Shown here one piece after another: positions 27,188 through 36,087 of a stretch of 64,000 nucleotides of DNA. Location of the stretch: the NCBI RefSeq assembly GCF_047729875.1, contig NZ_CP159826.1:3410001-3474000 (forward strand), read 5' to 3'. The translations under genes were made by a program, and so were the position numbers. The notes under the pieces were generated by a model. That model saw nothing but the letters and a program-made list of their open reading frames with translations, was not told the origin of the DNA and searched no databases. The stretch's first letter is position 1, and each line of letters opens with the position of its first letter. The stretch comes from Marimicrobium sp913061115. GTDB lineage: Bacteria; Pseudomonadota; Gammaproteobacteria; Pseudomonadales; Halieaceae.

Positions 27188-28078
27188 ATGACCAGGTTGA
27201 CGCTCACTGCCCTCAGTACGCTCATTTTAACCGGATGTGACCGGATCGACTCGCTGCTGTGGCAGCCAAAGACCACGCCAACGCAATGGTGTGAGAGCAT
27301 GCCGTGCGTCGAACTCTTTTCAAGTGGCGTCACACTCACTCAACCTACCTCGACACTCTTGATCTACTTCTTAGGACTAATGTGGTTGTGGGTGGGGTGG
27401 CGATTCTGGCAACGGGATAACGAACAGAAATCCAGGCGCTGGTGGTCTATCGCCATGACCCTGGGGGGCATTGCTGCGATATCGGCCGGCACCAGCTATC
27501 AGGCATTTGGCTTCGAACTTAAATGTACTGAACGAGAATTTTGTACATGGACCAGCTGGTGGGAGATCGCCTATCTAGCGATGCAAGTCGGAAGCGTGAA
27601 TGCCATGCTGGCAGGTGTTGCTTACGCCTGCACAAAAGGTCTAATGCGACGCCTGTTGCTTACGTATGGCCTCGCCAACACAGTCATTTACTGCTGCGTG
27701 GCAGCTGTCGGCGCATTCTTGCCAAACAGATTTATGATTTCTTTTGAAATGTTGGTGTTGTTCTCCACGCCAGCATTCCTTGCCTGTTTCCTTATTAACG
27801 GCTGGCGCTATATCAATAACAAGTCTAATAAAGACAACATTTTGCTGCGAGCGTGGATCATTATGTTCGTCACTAATGCCCTTTATTTCGGCTACCTACT
27901 ACTCGGTTATACGCAGATTCTCTGGTCTAAAGGCTTTTGGTTTTCAGAAAACGATGTTTTACACGTGCTAATGCTGGTCTGGGTTTGGTATGTCGGGACC
28001 GCAGTTGTTAGCGTCATGGCCGATGCAGAATCGCAATCTCCGTCGCTGGATGATCACGCATTTATAAATAAGCACTAA
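27188..28078 (+). CDS. seven-helix membrane protein with lipobox-like N-terminus, unknown
   Basis: A 296-residue membrane protein. It starts with LTLTALSTLILTGCDRID, where LTGC resembles a lipoprotein signal. After a short extracytoplasmic stretch with two Cys (WCESMPC), about seven helices follow (including ~57-75, 90-108, 127-150, 158-176, 183-204, 220-238 and 253-273). Two further Cys flank an aromatic stretch (LKCTEREFCTW). I do not recognise the family. The AAGGGG site upstream fits the ATG at 27188. It lies 126 bases after the DUF3604 gene on the same strand; the two may be related in function. Confidence 0.65.
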   Translation: MTRLTLTALSTLILTGCDRIDSLLWQPKTTPTQWCESMPCVELFSSGVTLTQPTSTLLIYFLGLMWLWVGWRFWQRDNEQKSRRWWSIAMTLGGIAAISAGTSYQAFGFELKCTEREFCTWTSWWEIAYLAMQVGSVNAMLAGVAYACTKGLMRRLLLTYGLANTVIYCCVAAVGAFLPNRFMISFEMLVLFSTPAFLACFLINGWRYINNKSNKDNILLRAWIIMFVTNALYFGYLLLGYTQILWSKGFWFSENDVLHVLMLVWVWYVGTAVVSVMADAESQSPSLDDHAFINKH

Positions 28079-28338
28079 TTACTTTTGGTAGCTATAGACG
28101 AGTTTTAGCACTCTATTACTCTGCCTTCACATAATGGTCTGGCGACGAATAAGACCCTAACCGCACATAACCCCTTCGTCAGCAGTAGTACTGAGTCAAT
28201 AGGACAGAATTTAGCATAGACTTAGGCGCCAGTATTAGGGATGCTGTAGTTAGCATCAACATATTAAGAGTCCCCTCAGCATCTGCGTCAAGTTTCTATA
28301 TTGGGGCACTGCGATGTCAACCGCGGCATTCGATTCCG

Positions 28339-29634
28339 ATGAATAGGTCTCAATTATCAATGGCATTGCCATTGCCCAGCAAGGCACTGAATGTGAATCC
28401 AAAACGCTCAAACCCTAATCAGCCCGTTTATGTCAAATTGATAAACCGTATCGGCGAACAGCTCAGGACAGCGGGCTACAACAAGCCAGACCTGAACGCA
28501 GATCTACTCATCAAGCAAGCGAAAAAAAAGACGGGGCTGCAAGACTTTGGCGACACGTCATTCAGAGATGGACTGGACATACTCACAGCTGAATTAAATG
28601 ATCAGGCACAGCTCTCACAAATCGGACAGATAGCCGCATATTTCAATTTACTGGACCATCTCTGCGTTCGGCTGCGACTGATTGATTTTCGCGGCCGTCA
28701 GCCCCAAGTGACGCGCCAGATTATAAAACGACCACTATTTATTACAGGACTGCCACGAACCGGCACTACCATACTGTATGAACTGATTGCGCAGGACCCC
28801 TCTTTTCGGTCACCTGCAAGCTGGGAAGTTACCAGACCATTTCCGCCTCCCAAAAAAATATCGTATACCAGCGATAGAAGAATTCAAGGTGTGGACCGAA
28901 TGCTGGCCTTAGCTGAAAAGCTGTCCCCCGGATTCAGGGCGATCCACGCCATTGGCGCGAAGCTACCGCAGGAATGCGTTTACATCCTTGCGTCTCATTT
29001 TATCAGTGAACAGTTTGGGTATATGTATAATATTCCGAAATACAGGAGCTGGGCGCTGACCCAGGACATGACTGCATCTTACCAATGGCACGCTCATTTT
29101 CTCCAGCATCTGCAAGTCGATTTCGGCGCCGGGCATTGGGTGCTGAAAGCTCCGGCGCACCTCGCTTATCTGAAATATCTGGTCGCACAGTATCCGGACG
29201 CACGGATAGTCTGGACCCACCGTCGACCCCTTGAGGCGATCTCCTCATTCTCAAGCCTCGTATGTAAACTACAGAGCGGCTTCAGTAACGCCATTAATCC
29301 ACGGGCTATCGGCGAACACGAAGCTCGACATTTTTCAGAAATCGCAAGCGCGGGAATGTCAGACCGCGGTGCTCTGGATCAGCGTCAGGTTTTTGATGTG
29401 CGTTTCAGCGCGCTCTGTTCAGATCCAATTTCTGTCATAGCGAGTCTATACGAACACTTTGAGATGCCGTTGAGCGGCGAGGCTGAAAACCGAATGCGTC
29501 AATATCTGAGACAGAACCCAAGGCACTTGTACGGCAGACACACCTACTCCCCTGAAAACTTTGGATTGGACGAAATACGTGAACGTGAACTGTATTCAGA
29601 ATACGTTTCATGCTTTGACGACTATCTGTATTAG
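28339..29634 (+). CDS. sulfotransferase family protein
   Basis: A 431-residue P-loop sulfotransferase. The 5'-phosphosulfate binding loop ITGLPRTGTTILYELI lies near residues 135-150, and the 3'-phosphate binding segment WTHRRPLEAISSFSSL near 293-308; both are typical of PAPS-dependent sulfotransferases. A basic, poorly conserved N-terminus of ~50 residues precedes the domain; the true start could be ATG 28339 or the ATG at 28363. The acceptor (lipid, sugar or other alcohol) cannot be read. No signal peptide is seen. It stands alone between two gaps. Confidence 0.85.
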   Translation: MNRSQLSMALPLPSKALNVNPKRSNPNQPVYVKLINRIGEQLRTAGYNKPDLNADLLIKQAKKKTGLQDFGDTSFRDGLDILTAELNDQAQLSQIGQIAAYFNLLDHLCVRLRLIDFRGRQPQVTRQIIKRPLFITGLPRTGTTILYELIAQDPSFRSPASWEVTRPFPPPKKISYTSDRRIQGVDRMLALAEKLSPGFRAIHAIGAKLPQECVYILASHFISEQFGYMYNIPKYRSWALTQDMTASYQWHAHFLQHLQVDFGAGHWVLKAPAHLAYLKYLVAQYPDARIVWTHRRPLEAISSFSSLVCKLQSGFSNAINPRAIGEHEARHFSEIASAGMSDRGALDQRQVFDVRFSALCSDPISVIASLYEHFEMPLSGEAENRMRQYLRQNPRHLYGRHTYSPENFGLDEIRERELYSEYVSCFDDYLY

Positions 29635-30013
29635 CTCATTGCAAACATAATTTCGCTATGGTGCTGCAGTGAAATGGCTAGGTAATCACGGCACCTTATT
29701 TTATACTTTTATATTAATCAAACTACCCAGTACACAGTTATCTACTGACGTTGAGTTGACGAGATGCGGCGAGAGAGACTACCGGCCCCGCAAACAGGCT
29801 GATGAGAGAAAACCCTATAAAAGAATCTTTCCTCCTTTGTCCCGCTTTGGTGAAAATTGCCCTACATTGCTTTTTCACACGAATGTTTTTCTGTAGTAAT
29901 GTGACTAGAACGATTATAACCCGCTACGCTCAGGCTGCTAATAGCGCGCGATATGCAAACCGCGGTATAAGCCATAGCAACCTTTTCGCTGCCACTGAAC
30001 CTAGGCTTTAACT
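29635..30013. other. 379-base intergenic region, no supported gene
   Basis: The stretch is AT-rich at its start. Short frames exist (up to 75 codons) but without ribosome sites or protein-like patterns. A TTGACG at 29756-29761 could be a -35 element, but no good -10 lies at the right distance. No RNA gene is seen. Confidence 0.45.
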
Positions 30014-30787
30014 ATGTATCCCAGCGGACTTTTCGGTCTAGATGCTCTGAGAGTACTGATTTCGCCCATTGCGATTTTTGGTATTGTTTTTTTTATACTC
30101 TATCTTCGCAACGACCATATTAGAGCGGGCCGAGCAGTTCTTCTGCTGTTAGCAATAGGCGTTTTTGCCCTGTTGGGCGCAAAATTATTTTCACTGCACG
30201 TGCGAGGCTGGGAGGTATACGAGCCGCTTTCCAGTGAATTGCGTGGCGGATTACGCTATCCGGGCGCTCTACTGGGCATGATTCTGGTCGGCCCGCTACT
30301 AAAACGATGGATTTTACCCGACCTGCCGCTTCCTCGTTTCCTCGATGTACTGGCAATAACCGTTTGCTTCTGTTTCGCTCTGGTACGATTCAGCTGTCTT
30401 ATGAACGGTTGCTGCACGGGGCCTGAGTGTGATGCGATTTACTGTCTCAGTTATGAACCCGGAAGTCAGGTTTGGTATGTGCAGCTCCAGCAAGGCTTGC
30501 TTGATCATTCTTCCCATCCTAGCAATCCCGTATTCCCACTGCACTTCCTGTTCATGGCAGCATCGCTTGGCGTTGGCGTTTTTCTCATGTGGTTCGATAC
30601 GAAACGTAGTTTCAATGGCCAAATCGGCCTGCTGTTCCTCATTCTGCACGATGGCGCCAAGGCAATTCTTGAGTCTTTCAGAGTGCCGTATGTAGGCGAG
30701 CTGCAACTGACATCATTTTCAATTAGTGCGGCGGGCCTAGTCGCTCTGATTATTGTTTTATATTATCGGCGTGTTAATTCAGCCTGA
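30014..30787 (+). CDS. Lgt-like (prolipoprotein diacylglyceryl transferase family) membrane protein
   Basis: A 257-residue, roughly seven-helix membrane protein. The block RFSCLMNGCCTGPECD (~124-139) matches the RxGCFxxGCCxG pattern of Lgt-family paralogues, and GLRYPGALLGMILVG (~77-91) matches the Lgt HGGLxG region but without its His. True Lgt moves diacylglycerol onto prolipoprotein cysteines; this protein keeps only part of that signature and may be a divergent paralogue with another transfer reaction. Its 3' end overlaps the convergent lytic transglycosylase gene by 25 bases. Confidence 0.75.
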   Translation: MYPSGLFGLDALRVLISPIAIFGIVFFILYLRNDHIRAGRAVLLLLAIGVFALLGAKLFSLHVRGWEVYEPLSSELRGGLRYPGALLGMILVGPLLKRWILPDLPLPRFLDVLAITVCFCFALVRFSCLMNGCCTGPECDAIYCLSYEPGSQVWYVQLQQGLLDHSSHPSNPVFPLHFLFMAASLGVGVFLMWFDTKRSFNGQIGLLFLILHDGAKAILESFRVPYVGELQLTSFSISAAGLVALIIVLYYRRVNSA

Positions 30788-31482
30788 GACACCCAATGAC
30801 CAGAGAAAGTCTTAGTCAACGCCTTTTTATAGCGATCATGTAAGATTTTGACCCTTTTGACGTAGGTCTGGGTTTCCTCGTATGGCGGGATACCGTTGTG
30901 CCGTTTTACCGCACCAGGGCCCGCGTTATAAGCGGCTGTCGCCAGCATGGTATTCCCATGATTTTCTTCAAGAAGCCACGCCAGATATCGAACGCCGCCC
31001 TGAATATTGTCTTCCGGCACTAGGGCATCCGTGACGCCCATATCTTTTGCCGTATCGGGCATCAACTGCATTAAGCCGAGCGCACCCTTTTTTGACCTGG
31101 CCCCGGGCTTAAACGCAGACTCAGCATGAATAACAGCTCTAACCAATGCCGGATCTACCCGATATTTCTCGGCCGACATATTAATCGCAGCCTCAAAAGC
31201 GTTCAATTGGAGCGCCGTATTGTTCCAGTCCACTTTAGACTTCGGATTACAGGCGAAGCATGAAAATTGCACCATCTCGTACTTAATGCCCATGGGAGCG
31301 CGGTCGGAATAGGATTGCACACCAGATGGGTTCCTGTATTTGTAGATTTTAATGGCGGGTTTTTCAGAAGAGGCATCGGGCACTTGCGGGGCATTGGTCA
31401 GGACAGAGGTAGTCTGATCCGCCACTGCATGTGCAGTGAAGAGCAATAATGCACATGCAAAAATGCCAAGCAAACCTCTCAC
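30763..31482 (-). CDS. lytic transglycosylase (SLT domain)
   Basis: A 239-residue exported murein hydrolase. A signal peptide (MRGLLGIFACALLLFTAHAVA) is followed by a ~75-residue segment with a DUF4124-like YRNPSGVQSYSD piece. The SLT domain spans ~95-215: catalytic Glu in VIHAESAFKP (~125), then KKGALGLMQLMP (~137-148), and TAAYNAGPGAV (~188-198). It cleaves the glycan strands of peptidoglycan to 1,6-anhydro products in the periplasm. The start is a GTG with AGGAAAA eight bases upstream; a nearby ATG is out of frame. Confidence 0.92.
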   Translation of the reverse strand: MRGLLGIFACALLLFTAHAVADQTTSVLTNAPQVPDASSEKPAIKIYKYRNPSGVQSYSDRAPMGIKYEMVQFSCFACNPKSKVDWNNTALQLNAFEAAINMSAEKYRVDPALVRAVIHAESAFKPGARSKKGALGLMQLMPDTAKDMGVTDALVPEDNIQGGVRYLAWLLEENHGNTMLATAAYNAGPGAVKRHNGIPPYEETQTYVKRVKILHDRYKKALTKTFSGHWVSQAELTRR

Positions 31483-31773
31483 GTCATTATTTTCCTGTTA
31501 CACCTCTAGGCACATTGTAGCCCAGCTTCGAGCGGGAGACACCGCATCGAGTGTCAAAATTGACAGGACTGGGCTCACAGACACCAGCACAGATGGGAAA
31601 AAACACAATATTAAACCGACTAATTGCTCAAATTTCTTGAGAAAGCGATGGGCCGGCCCTTAATTCGGGCTACACTACATCCTTCTATTTCTTCAGAAAA
31701 TGGAAGATTCACTTGCACCACCATCACTAAACATAATCTGTAGTTTACAAGACTGACCACACAGGAATGATCA

Positions 31774-31989
31774 ATGCGACAAGTAGACATCAACAAAGAG
31801 CCTGTTGAGCTGTTCAAAATCCTAAAGTTTGAAGGCATCGTGAGCAGTGGGGGCCAAGCAAAATTAGTGATTAGCGATGGTCAGGTGACGGTAAACGGCG
31901 AGGTGGAGACCCGCAAGAGGAGAAAGGTAGTCGCCGGCGATATTATTGTCTTTGCGGAAGAAGAACTACAAATACGTCTCGCACAATAA
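31774..31989 (+). CDS. S4-domain RNA-binding protein (YbcJ-like)
   Basis: A 71-residue protein that is a single S4 domain: LFKILKFEGIVSSGGQAKLVI near residues 13-33, then DGQVTVNGEVETRKRRKVVAGD (~35-56), which is the classic S4 helix-turn-beta RNA-binding pattern. It resembles E. coli YbcJ, a small RNA-binding protein thought to work near the ribosome or RNA turnover. An AGGA site precedes ATG 31774. It sits just upstream of rlmD on the same strand. Confidence 0.9.
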   Translation: MRQVDINKEPVELFKILKFEGIVSSGGQAKLVISDGQVTVNGEVETRKRRKVVAGDIIVFAEEELQIRLAQ

Positions 31990-32092
31990 AAACATTCACG
32001 AGTTTTCGCCCTTTACCTCACTTGGAACCGCACCGCAGGGTAACGCGTTCACAGTACAGACCGATTCTTCCTCGCCCTTAGGATTTCAACTT

Positions 32093-33520
32093 GTGACCAG
32101 ACCTCGATCAACACGCAAACGCTCACCGGCCTCCCCCACACAACAGCGCCAAGTTAGCCTATGGGGCAAAGACACAGTAGTCATCGAGCGGATGAGTCAG
32201 GAAGGCCGAGGTATAGCCAATCGCCAGGGAAAGATCGTCTTTGTTAGCGGCGCGCTAACAGGAGAGCAGGTGCGAGTACAGTGTACAGCAGTGAAGCGAG
32301 ACTTCGACACGGCCGATATGATTATGTTGCTGCCGGACTCTGCACCCTCTGCGCTACGCGTTCTCCCCCAGTGCCGAGTTTACGCTGAGTGCGGCGGGTG
32401 TACCTTACAACACTGGTCACCGGTAGCACAGCAGCGACACAAACAAGAAGCGTTGCTAGCGATGCTGCTGCCAATTGCACCGGGCCTGATACTTGCGCCG
32501 CCGATAATCAGTTGCTCAAGTGGTTTCCGCCATCGAGTACGCCTTCTCGTGACACGCAATACTGACAAAACGTACTCTCTTGGTTTTCGGCAGCGCGGGT
32601 CGCATGATGCGGTCAGTCTCCAGCACTGTGTAGTCGCTAATGCCGCGGTCAATACACTGTTGCAAGTCCTACCAAAAATTTTATTCGCTGCGCCCGAGCT
32701 GCAAGGCCTGCGCGAAATAGAGATCGACGCCGACAGCGACAACCAACTGGGTCTGTGCTTTTACTTCGCTGCACATCCTGGAGAGAAAATCCTGTCTGCG
32801 CTGCGTACAGCCGTACTCTTCGATTCCGTCATTGCTATGCGAGTTCGCCTAACTGCCAGAAGAAAATCACGCAGTGATGCACTCTACGATGATGGAGGGG
32901 AGCAGCTTAGACAGCTGCAGGAACTTTACGAAGAAGGTGAATTAACGCTTCGACTGCAACCGATAATTGAAGACGACAGTATTGAAATTGAAGAGTTACA
33001 GTTAGCCTACCTGCCCGGCGATTTCACTCAAACCCACTGGAGCGTCAATGCGGCACTGGTCTCCCTCGCGCTAAACTGGTTAAAGCCCGGCTCAGATGAG
33101 ATCGCTCTCGATCTCTTTTCAGGCATAGGAAATTTTAGTTTGCCTTTTGCTCGCCGCACTAAAACCGTCCATGCGATCGAAGGTGATAGTGATATGGTCT
33201 TGCGCGTCGAAGGCAACGCGCAGCGAAACGGTATAGAAAATATTAGCGCGAAAATGCTCAACCTTATGACAGACACAGTGACCCTACCCAAAGCGGATAT
33301 CGCCATTGTGGATCCGCCTCGCGCCGGCGCAAAGTCGGTCTGTGCGACACTGGCGCGCTCAAAAATAAAGCGCCTCGTGTATATATCGTGTCATCCCGCA
33401 ACGCTGATGCGCGATGCGCGAGTGCTCTGCGGTGCCGGATTTCAGCTGACCAAAGCCGCAGCGGTGGACATGTTTCCTCACAGCGGACACAGCGAGGCTA
33501 TAGTCCTATTTGAACGATAG
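32093..33520 (+). CDS. rlmD: 23S rRNA (uracil-C5)-methyltransferase RlmD
   Basis: A 475-residue SAM-dependent methyltransferase that modifies U1939 of 23S rRNA. An N-terminal TRAM domain (~16-78, with IERMSQEGRGIANRQGK) is followed by the iron-sulfur cysteines CRVYAECGGC (~93-102; a fourth Cys is at ~182), the SAM motif DLFSGIGNFSLPFA (~342-355), VDPPRAG (~407-413) and the catalytic Cys in YISCHPATLMRD (~432-443). I start it at GTG 32093 with TTAGGA nine bases upstream; a longer frame to 31946 overlaps the S4 gene and does not look like RlmD. RlmD is common in gammaproteobacteria. Confidence 0.95.
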   Translation: MTRPRSTRKRSPASPTQQRQVSLWGKDTVVIERMSQEGRGIANRQGKIVFVSGALTGEQVRVQCTAVKRDFDTADMIMLLPDSAPSALRVLPQCRVYAECGGCTLQHWSPVAQQRHKQEALLAMLLPIAPGLILAPPIISCSSGFRHRVRLLVTRNTDKTYSLGFRQRGSHDAVSLQHCVVANAAVNTLLQVLPKILFAAPELQGLREIEIDADSDNQLGLCFYFAAHPGEKILSALRTAVLFDSVIAMRVRLTARRKSRSDALYDDGGEQLRQLQELYEEGELTLRLQPIIEDDSIEIEELQLAYLPGDFTQTHWSVNAALVSLALNWLKPGSDEIALDLFSGIGNFSLPFARRTKTVHAIEGDSDMVLRVEGNAQRNGIENISAKMLNLMTDTVTLPKADIAIVDPPRAGAKSVCATLARSKIKRLVYISCHPATLMRDARVLCGAGFQLTKAAAVDMFPHSGHSEAIVLFER

Positions 33521-33529
33521 ACGCTGCGC

Positions 33530-33549
33530 GTTGCGCTTTTTAGCGCAAC
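33530..33549. terminator. hairpin between convergent rlmD and HAD genes
   Basis: GTTGCGCT (33530-33537) and AGCGCAAC (33542-33549) form a perfect 8-base stem with a TTTT loop. It lies ten bases after the rlmD stop and overlaps the last codons and stop of the HAD gene on the other strand. No T-run follows either arm, so it is a weak bidirectional terminator or an mRNA-end stabiliser. Confidence 0.5.
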
Positions 33550-34190
33550 AGCAGAGCGTCCAGCGTCTCTATATCCGCCAGCACGTCGGCGCCAACCAAA
33601 ATAGCCTGCAATCCAAGATCCCGTGCAGCATCCACATTGGCCTGATAGTCATCTAGAAAAACAACTTGTCCTGGTGAAATATCACCCAACTGCTCCAGGG
33701 CAAGTTGGAAAATACGAGGGTCGGGTTTGCGTATGCCCACGCTGCTAGAATCCACAACAAAATCAAACAATTCATCAACCGGAATGAGGCTACGCCAGCC
33801 ATCGCCAAACTCCTTTACATTGTTAGTGATGATGCCAGTGGTATAGCCCTCCTGCCTAAGAGAGCTCACCCGCTCTACCAGCGGCTTCCTCTGATCTGCG
33901 CCGGCGTTATTACCCGCCATTCGTGCAAATAGCTCGTAAATATCAATCTGTAGATCGAGCTTCTGACCCAACCCCAGAATCTGATTACGGGCGTTTTCAA
34001 GGGTAATCTCACCACGCTCAAGCTGATGCCAAGGATGGTCACCATCGTGTTCATAGGAACCAAACACTATGCGGGTGATCTCTACTGGCTCAACACCCAA
34101 TTCCTCACCAAAATCATGAACGGCATGAAAAGGTGAATCCGTAAAGACGCCACCAAAGTCAAAGAGCACGGCTCTAATTTTTTCCAACAT
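33540..34190 (-). CDS. HAD-superfamily hydrolase (subfamily IA phosphatase-like)
   Basis: A 216-residue HAD enzyme. Motif I is VLFDFGGVF near the N-terminus (second Asp position replaced by Gly, as in the epoxide-hydrolase-N-terminal phosphatase group), motif II is IITNN (~120), motif III Lys in GIRKPDPRIF (~152-161) and motif IV VFLDDYQANVDAA (~178-190). It should hydrolyse a phosphate ester or act on a related small substrate, which is not predictable. ATG 34190 has a strong GAGGAGAGGA site; upstream ATGs in the same frame lack one. Confidence 0.88.
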   Translation of the reverse strand: MLEKIRAVLFDFGGVFTDSPFHAVHDFGEELGVEPVEITRIVFGSYEHDGDHPWHQLERGEITLENARNQILGLGQKLDLQIDIYELFARMAGNNAGADQRKPLVERVSSLRQEGYTTGIITNNVKEFGDGWRSLIPVDELFDFVVDSSSVGIRKPDPRIFQLALEQLGDISPGQVVFLDDYQANVDAARDLGLQAILVGADVLADIETLDALLLR

Positions 34191-34305
34191 TCTTCCTCTC
34201 CTCATTAACGCAACCCCCTGTCGGTAAATGCCCTTCATAAGACTGTTTCTAAGCTGGACCTGCTAGTGTTGCTAGCACCTGCCAATAGCGCTGCGCAGCC
34301 AGTCC

Positions 34306-34995
34306 TCAGCAGCAGCCCTTTAATAACGCATGAACAGCGTGCCTAGGGGTCTTGGTCAGTTTCTGCATGAGCTTGAAAGGTATTACCGAAAGGCCATATT
34401 GCTCTTTAATGCTGTTCAACATGACTAACCACAACTTGGCTGTCATTTCTGAATCATAGAGAGCTCGATGGAGCACTCCGTCCATTGGAATATTCAGATA
34501 AGCGACTAATGACCCTAACTGATGGTTCGGAGAGTGCTGGCACAACCGCCGCGCAGCGAGCATAGAGCAAGAAAATTGCCCCGAGTAATCTATAGAGACC
34601 CGCGAGAACTCGGCATCGAGAAAACGTTTATCGAAAGATGCATTGTGCGCGACTAGATTAAAACCTTGTATGAATTCAGAAAAGTCTCGCATGACTTCAC
34701 CACAGGGACGCGCCTTAGCAAGCATTTCATTGCTGATGCCCGTATGCGATTCTATAAAGCCACTAATGCGTTGGCCGGGATACATCAACTCCTGAAAGCG
34801 TCCTATTACCTGACCACGTTCGATTTTTACCGCGCCGATCTCTATACCACGATCACCCTCGCCCGGGGATAGCCCTGTGGTCTCAAAATCGAGGATAACA
34901 ACGGTATCAGCCGCCGCACCGTGATGAGAAATCTGCTCACCCGTTTTAGTATTGGTCGCGACCTCATTCGCTGTTACACAACTTGAGCCTGTCAT
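34306..34995 (-). CDS. DnaQ-like 3'-5' exonuclease (DEDDh)
   Basis: A 229-residue exonuclease. Exo I is ILDFETTGLSPGEGDRGIEIG (Asp and Glu near residue 37), Exo II NLVAHNASFDKRFLDAEF (~120-137), and Exo III with the Asp in LYDSEMTAKLW near 190. Such DEDDh enzymes remove 3' nucleotides from DNA or RNA; relatives include the DNA polymerase III epsilon chain and RNase T. No polymerase-binding domain is attached. The start at ATG 34995 has only a weak site; a TTG nine codons upstream is possible. Confidence 0.87.
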   Translation of the reverse strand: MTGSSCVTANEVATNTKTGEQISHHGAAADTVVILDFETTGLSPGEGDRGIEIGAVKIERGQVIGRFQELMYPGQRISGFIESHTGISNEMLAKARPCGEVMRDFSEFIQGFNLVAHNASFDKRFLDAEFSRVSIDYSGQFSCSMLAARRLCQHSPNHQLGSLVAYLNIPMDGVLHRALYDSEMTAKLWLVMLNSIKEQYGLSVIPFKLMQKLTKTPRHAVHALLKGCC

Positions 34996-35231
34996 CGGTA
35001 TAGGTCCATTTTGGGGTCGCAATCATCTATGACTTCGAGCTCCATCGAAAAAGGCCCGCCGCTGTCTATTTGATTGTACGCACAAATCATATGAAAAGTT
35101 GCCTATAGCTTGTCTGCATGCGCATAAATGACGCACGCGGGCTGCGAAACGGTGTGCGTTGAATAATTCAGTGGTGCTAATAACGTCGCAATATTTTCTT
35201 CCGTGAAATTTCGTTATTCTACAAATAAATA

Positions 35232-35756
35232 TTACTGTCGGAGTATCAGTGTGTCTCCTTTCTGTGAGAATTCAATGTGTTTCAGAAAAGACATCCCAAG
35301 GAGTACCTCTTCCATTTGCAGACCCGGAGCAATTGCGGCGCGTACATTCTGCAATTCGATTTCACCTACACTGACACGGTCTAAGTTCGCAGCATAGCTG
35401 GTGGATCTACCGTTGGCGGTCTGTGTTGAAAAGGCTCTGCCGCGCGGTATTCCCAGATAAGATGCTATGTCTTGTGGAATTGCCACACCGGTGGCGCCTG
35501 TGTCGAGCATAAAGGTAACGGACTTACCGTTAATTTCTCCACTTGTTACATAATGTCCAAATTTGTTGCGCTGCAGTACCACTTCCCGCACACCTCCCTC
35601 CGAATGTCGCGTCTGCAGATTCTGATTTGGATTGTACTGTTTATCGAGGGCATCACTAAAAAACACGATGCCCAGACCAATGAAAGCCAGCCACGCCAGC
35701 GCCTGCATGACCGCTCCCATGCGCTTGTGACCCTGAACCTCGTCGTCTGCCCTCAC
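35232..35756 (-). CDS. membrane-anchored retropepsin-like aspartic protease (TIGR02281)
   Basis: A 174-residue protein. After a short cytoplasmic start, one membrane helix (~16-33, MQALAWLAFIGLGIVFF) leads into ALDKQYNPNQ, a typical junction for this family. The active-site motif is FMLDTGATGVAIP (~80-92), with the catalytic Asp in DTGA; a single copy implies a homodimer. The C-terminal GMSFLKHIEFSQKGDTLIL closes the fold. The role is periplasmic proteolysis of unknown substrates. I choose GTG 35756 (GAGG site) over the longer frame starting at 35786. Confidence 0.85.
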   Translation of the reverse strand: MRADDEVQGHKRMGAVMQALAWLAFIGLGIVFFSDALDKQYNPNQNLQTRHSEGGVREVVLQRNKFGHYVTSGEINGKSVTFMLDTGATGVAIPQDIASYLGIPRGRAFSTQTANGRSTSYAANLDRVSVGEIELQNVRAAIAPGLQMEEVLLGMSFLKHIEFSQKGDTLILRQ

Positions 35757-36087
35757 TCCTAAATCCTCGACCAGTCTTCGGGACACTGTCCCCGACCGGA
35801 CCCCATTTTAATGCCAAAATCGTACACGACAGCGGCAGCGAAGATCACCCCTTTTGCTGCCAAAAGAGGGAGTGTACGCTAAATATTATTAAACGCTGCA
35901 AATGTTCTTGCCCTCAATTATACTCCTCAACTAACCGGGTGAGCAGTTCAAAATAGCGATACGCTTGGTGTCTATGGCGCGTCAGCATAAGAGGCCGCTT
36001 TGGAGTCTTATAGTATGATGCACTCCAAAGAGTCTCCTGGCGTCCTATCACTGCTCCTCTTGAATCATTAACAGACAGATAAGTGAG
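35757..36087. other. 331-base intergenic region with one inverted repeat
   Basis: Between the leftward protease gene and the rightward phosphoesterase gene. The main feature is an inverted repeat at 35998-36030, listed separately. A 62-codon minus-strand frame (35914-36102) overlaps the next gene's start and has no ribosome site; I do not accept it as a gene. Confidence 0.4.
35998..36030. repeat. 9-base inverted repeat upstream of the phosphoesterase gene
   Basis: CTTTGGAGT (35998-36006) and ACTCCAAAG (36022-36030) are exact inverted copies around a 15-base AT-rich centre, ~57 bases before the next start codon. The symmetry and position fit an operator for a dimeric regulator, or a terminator-like hairpin without a T-run. 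Confidence 0.5.

Noticed and set aside
31946..32092. Longer N-terminus for rlmD
   Set aside because: The extension overlaps the S4 gene, does not resemble RlmD, and GTG 32093 has its own ribosome site.
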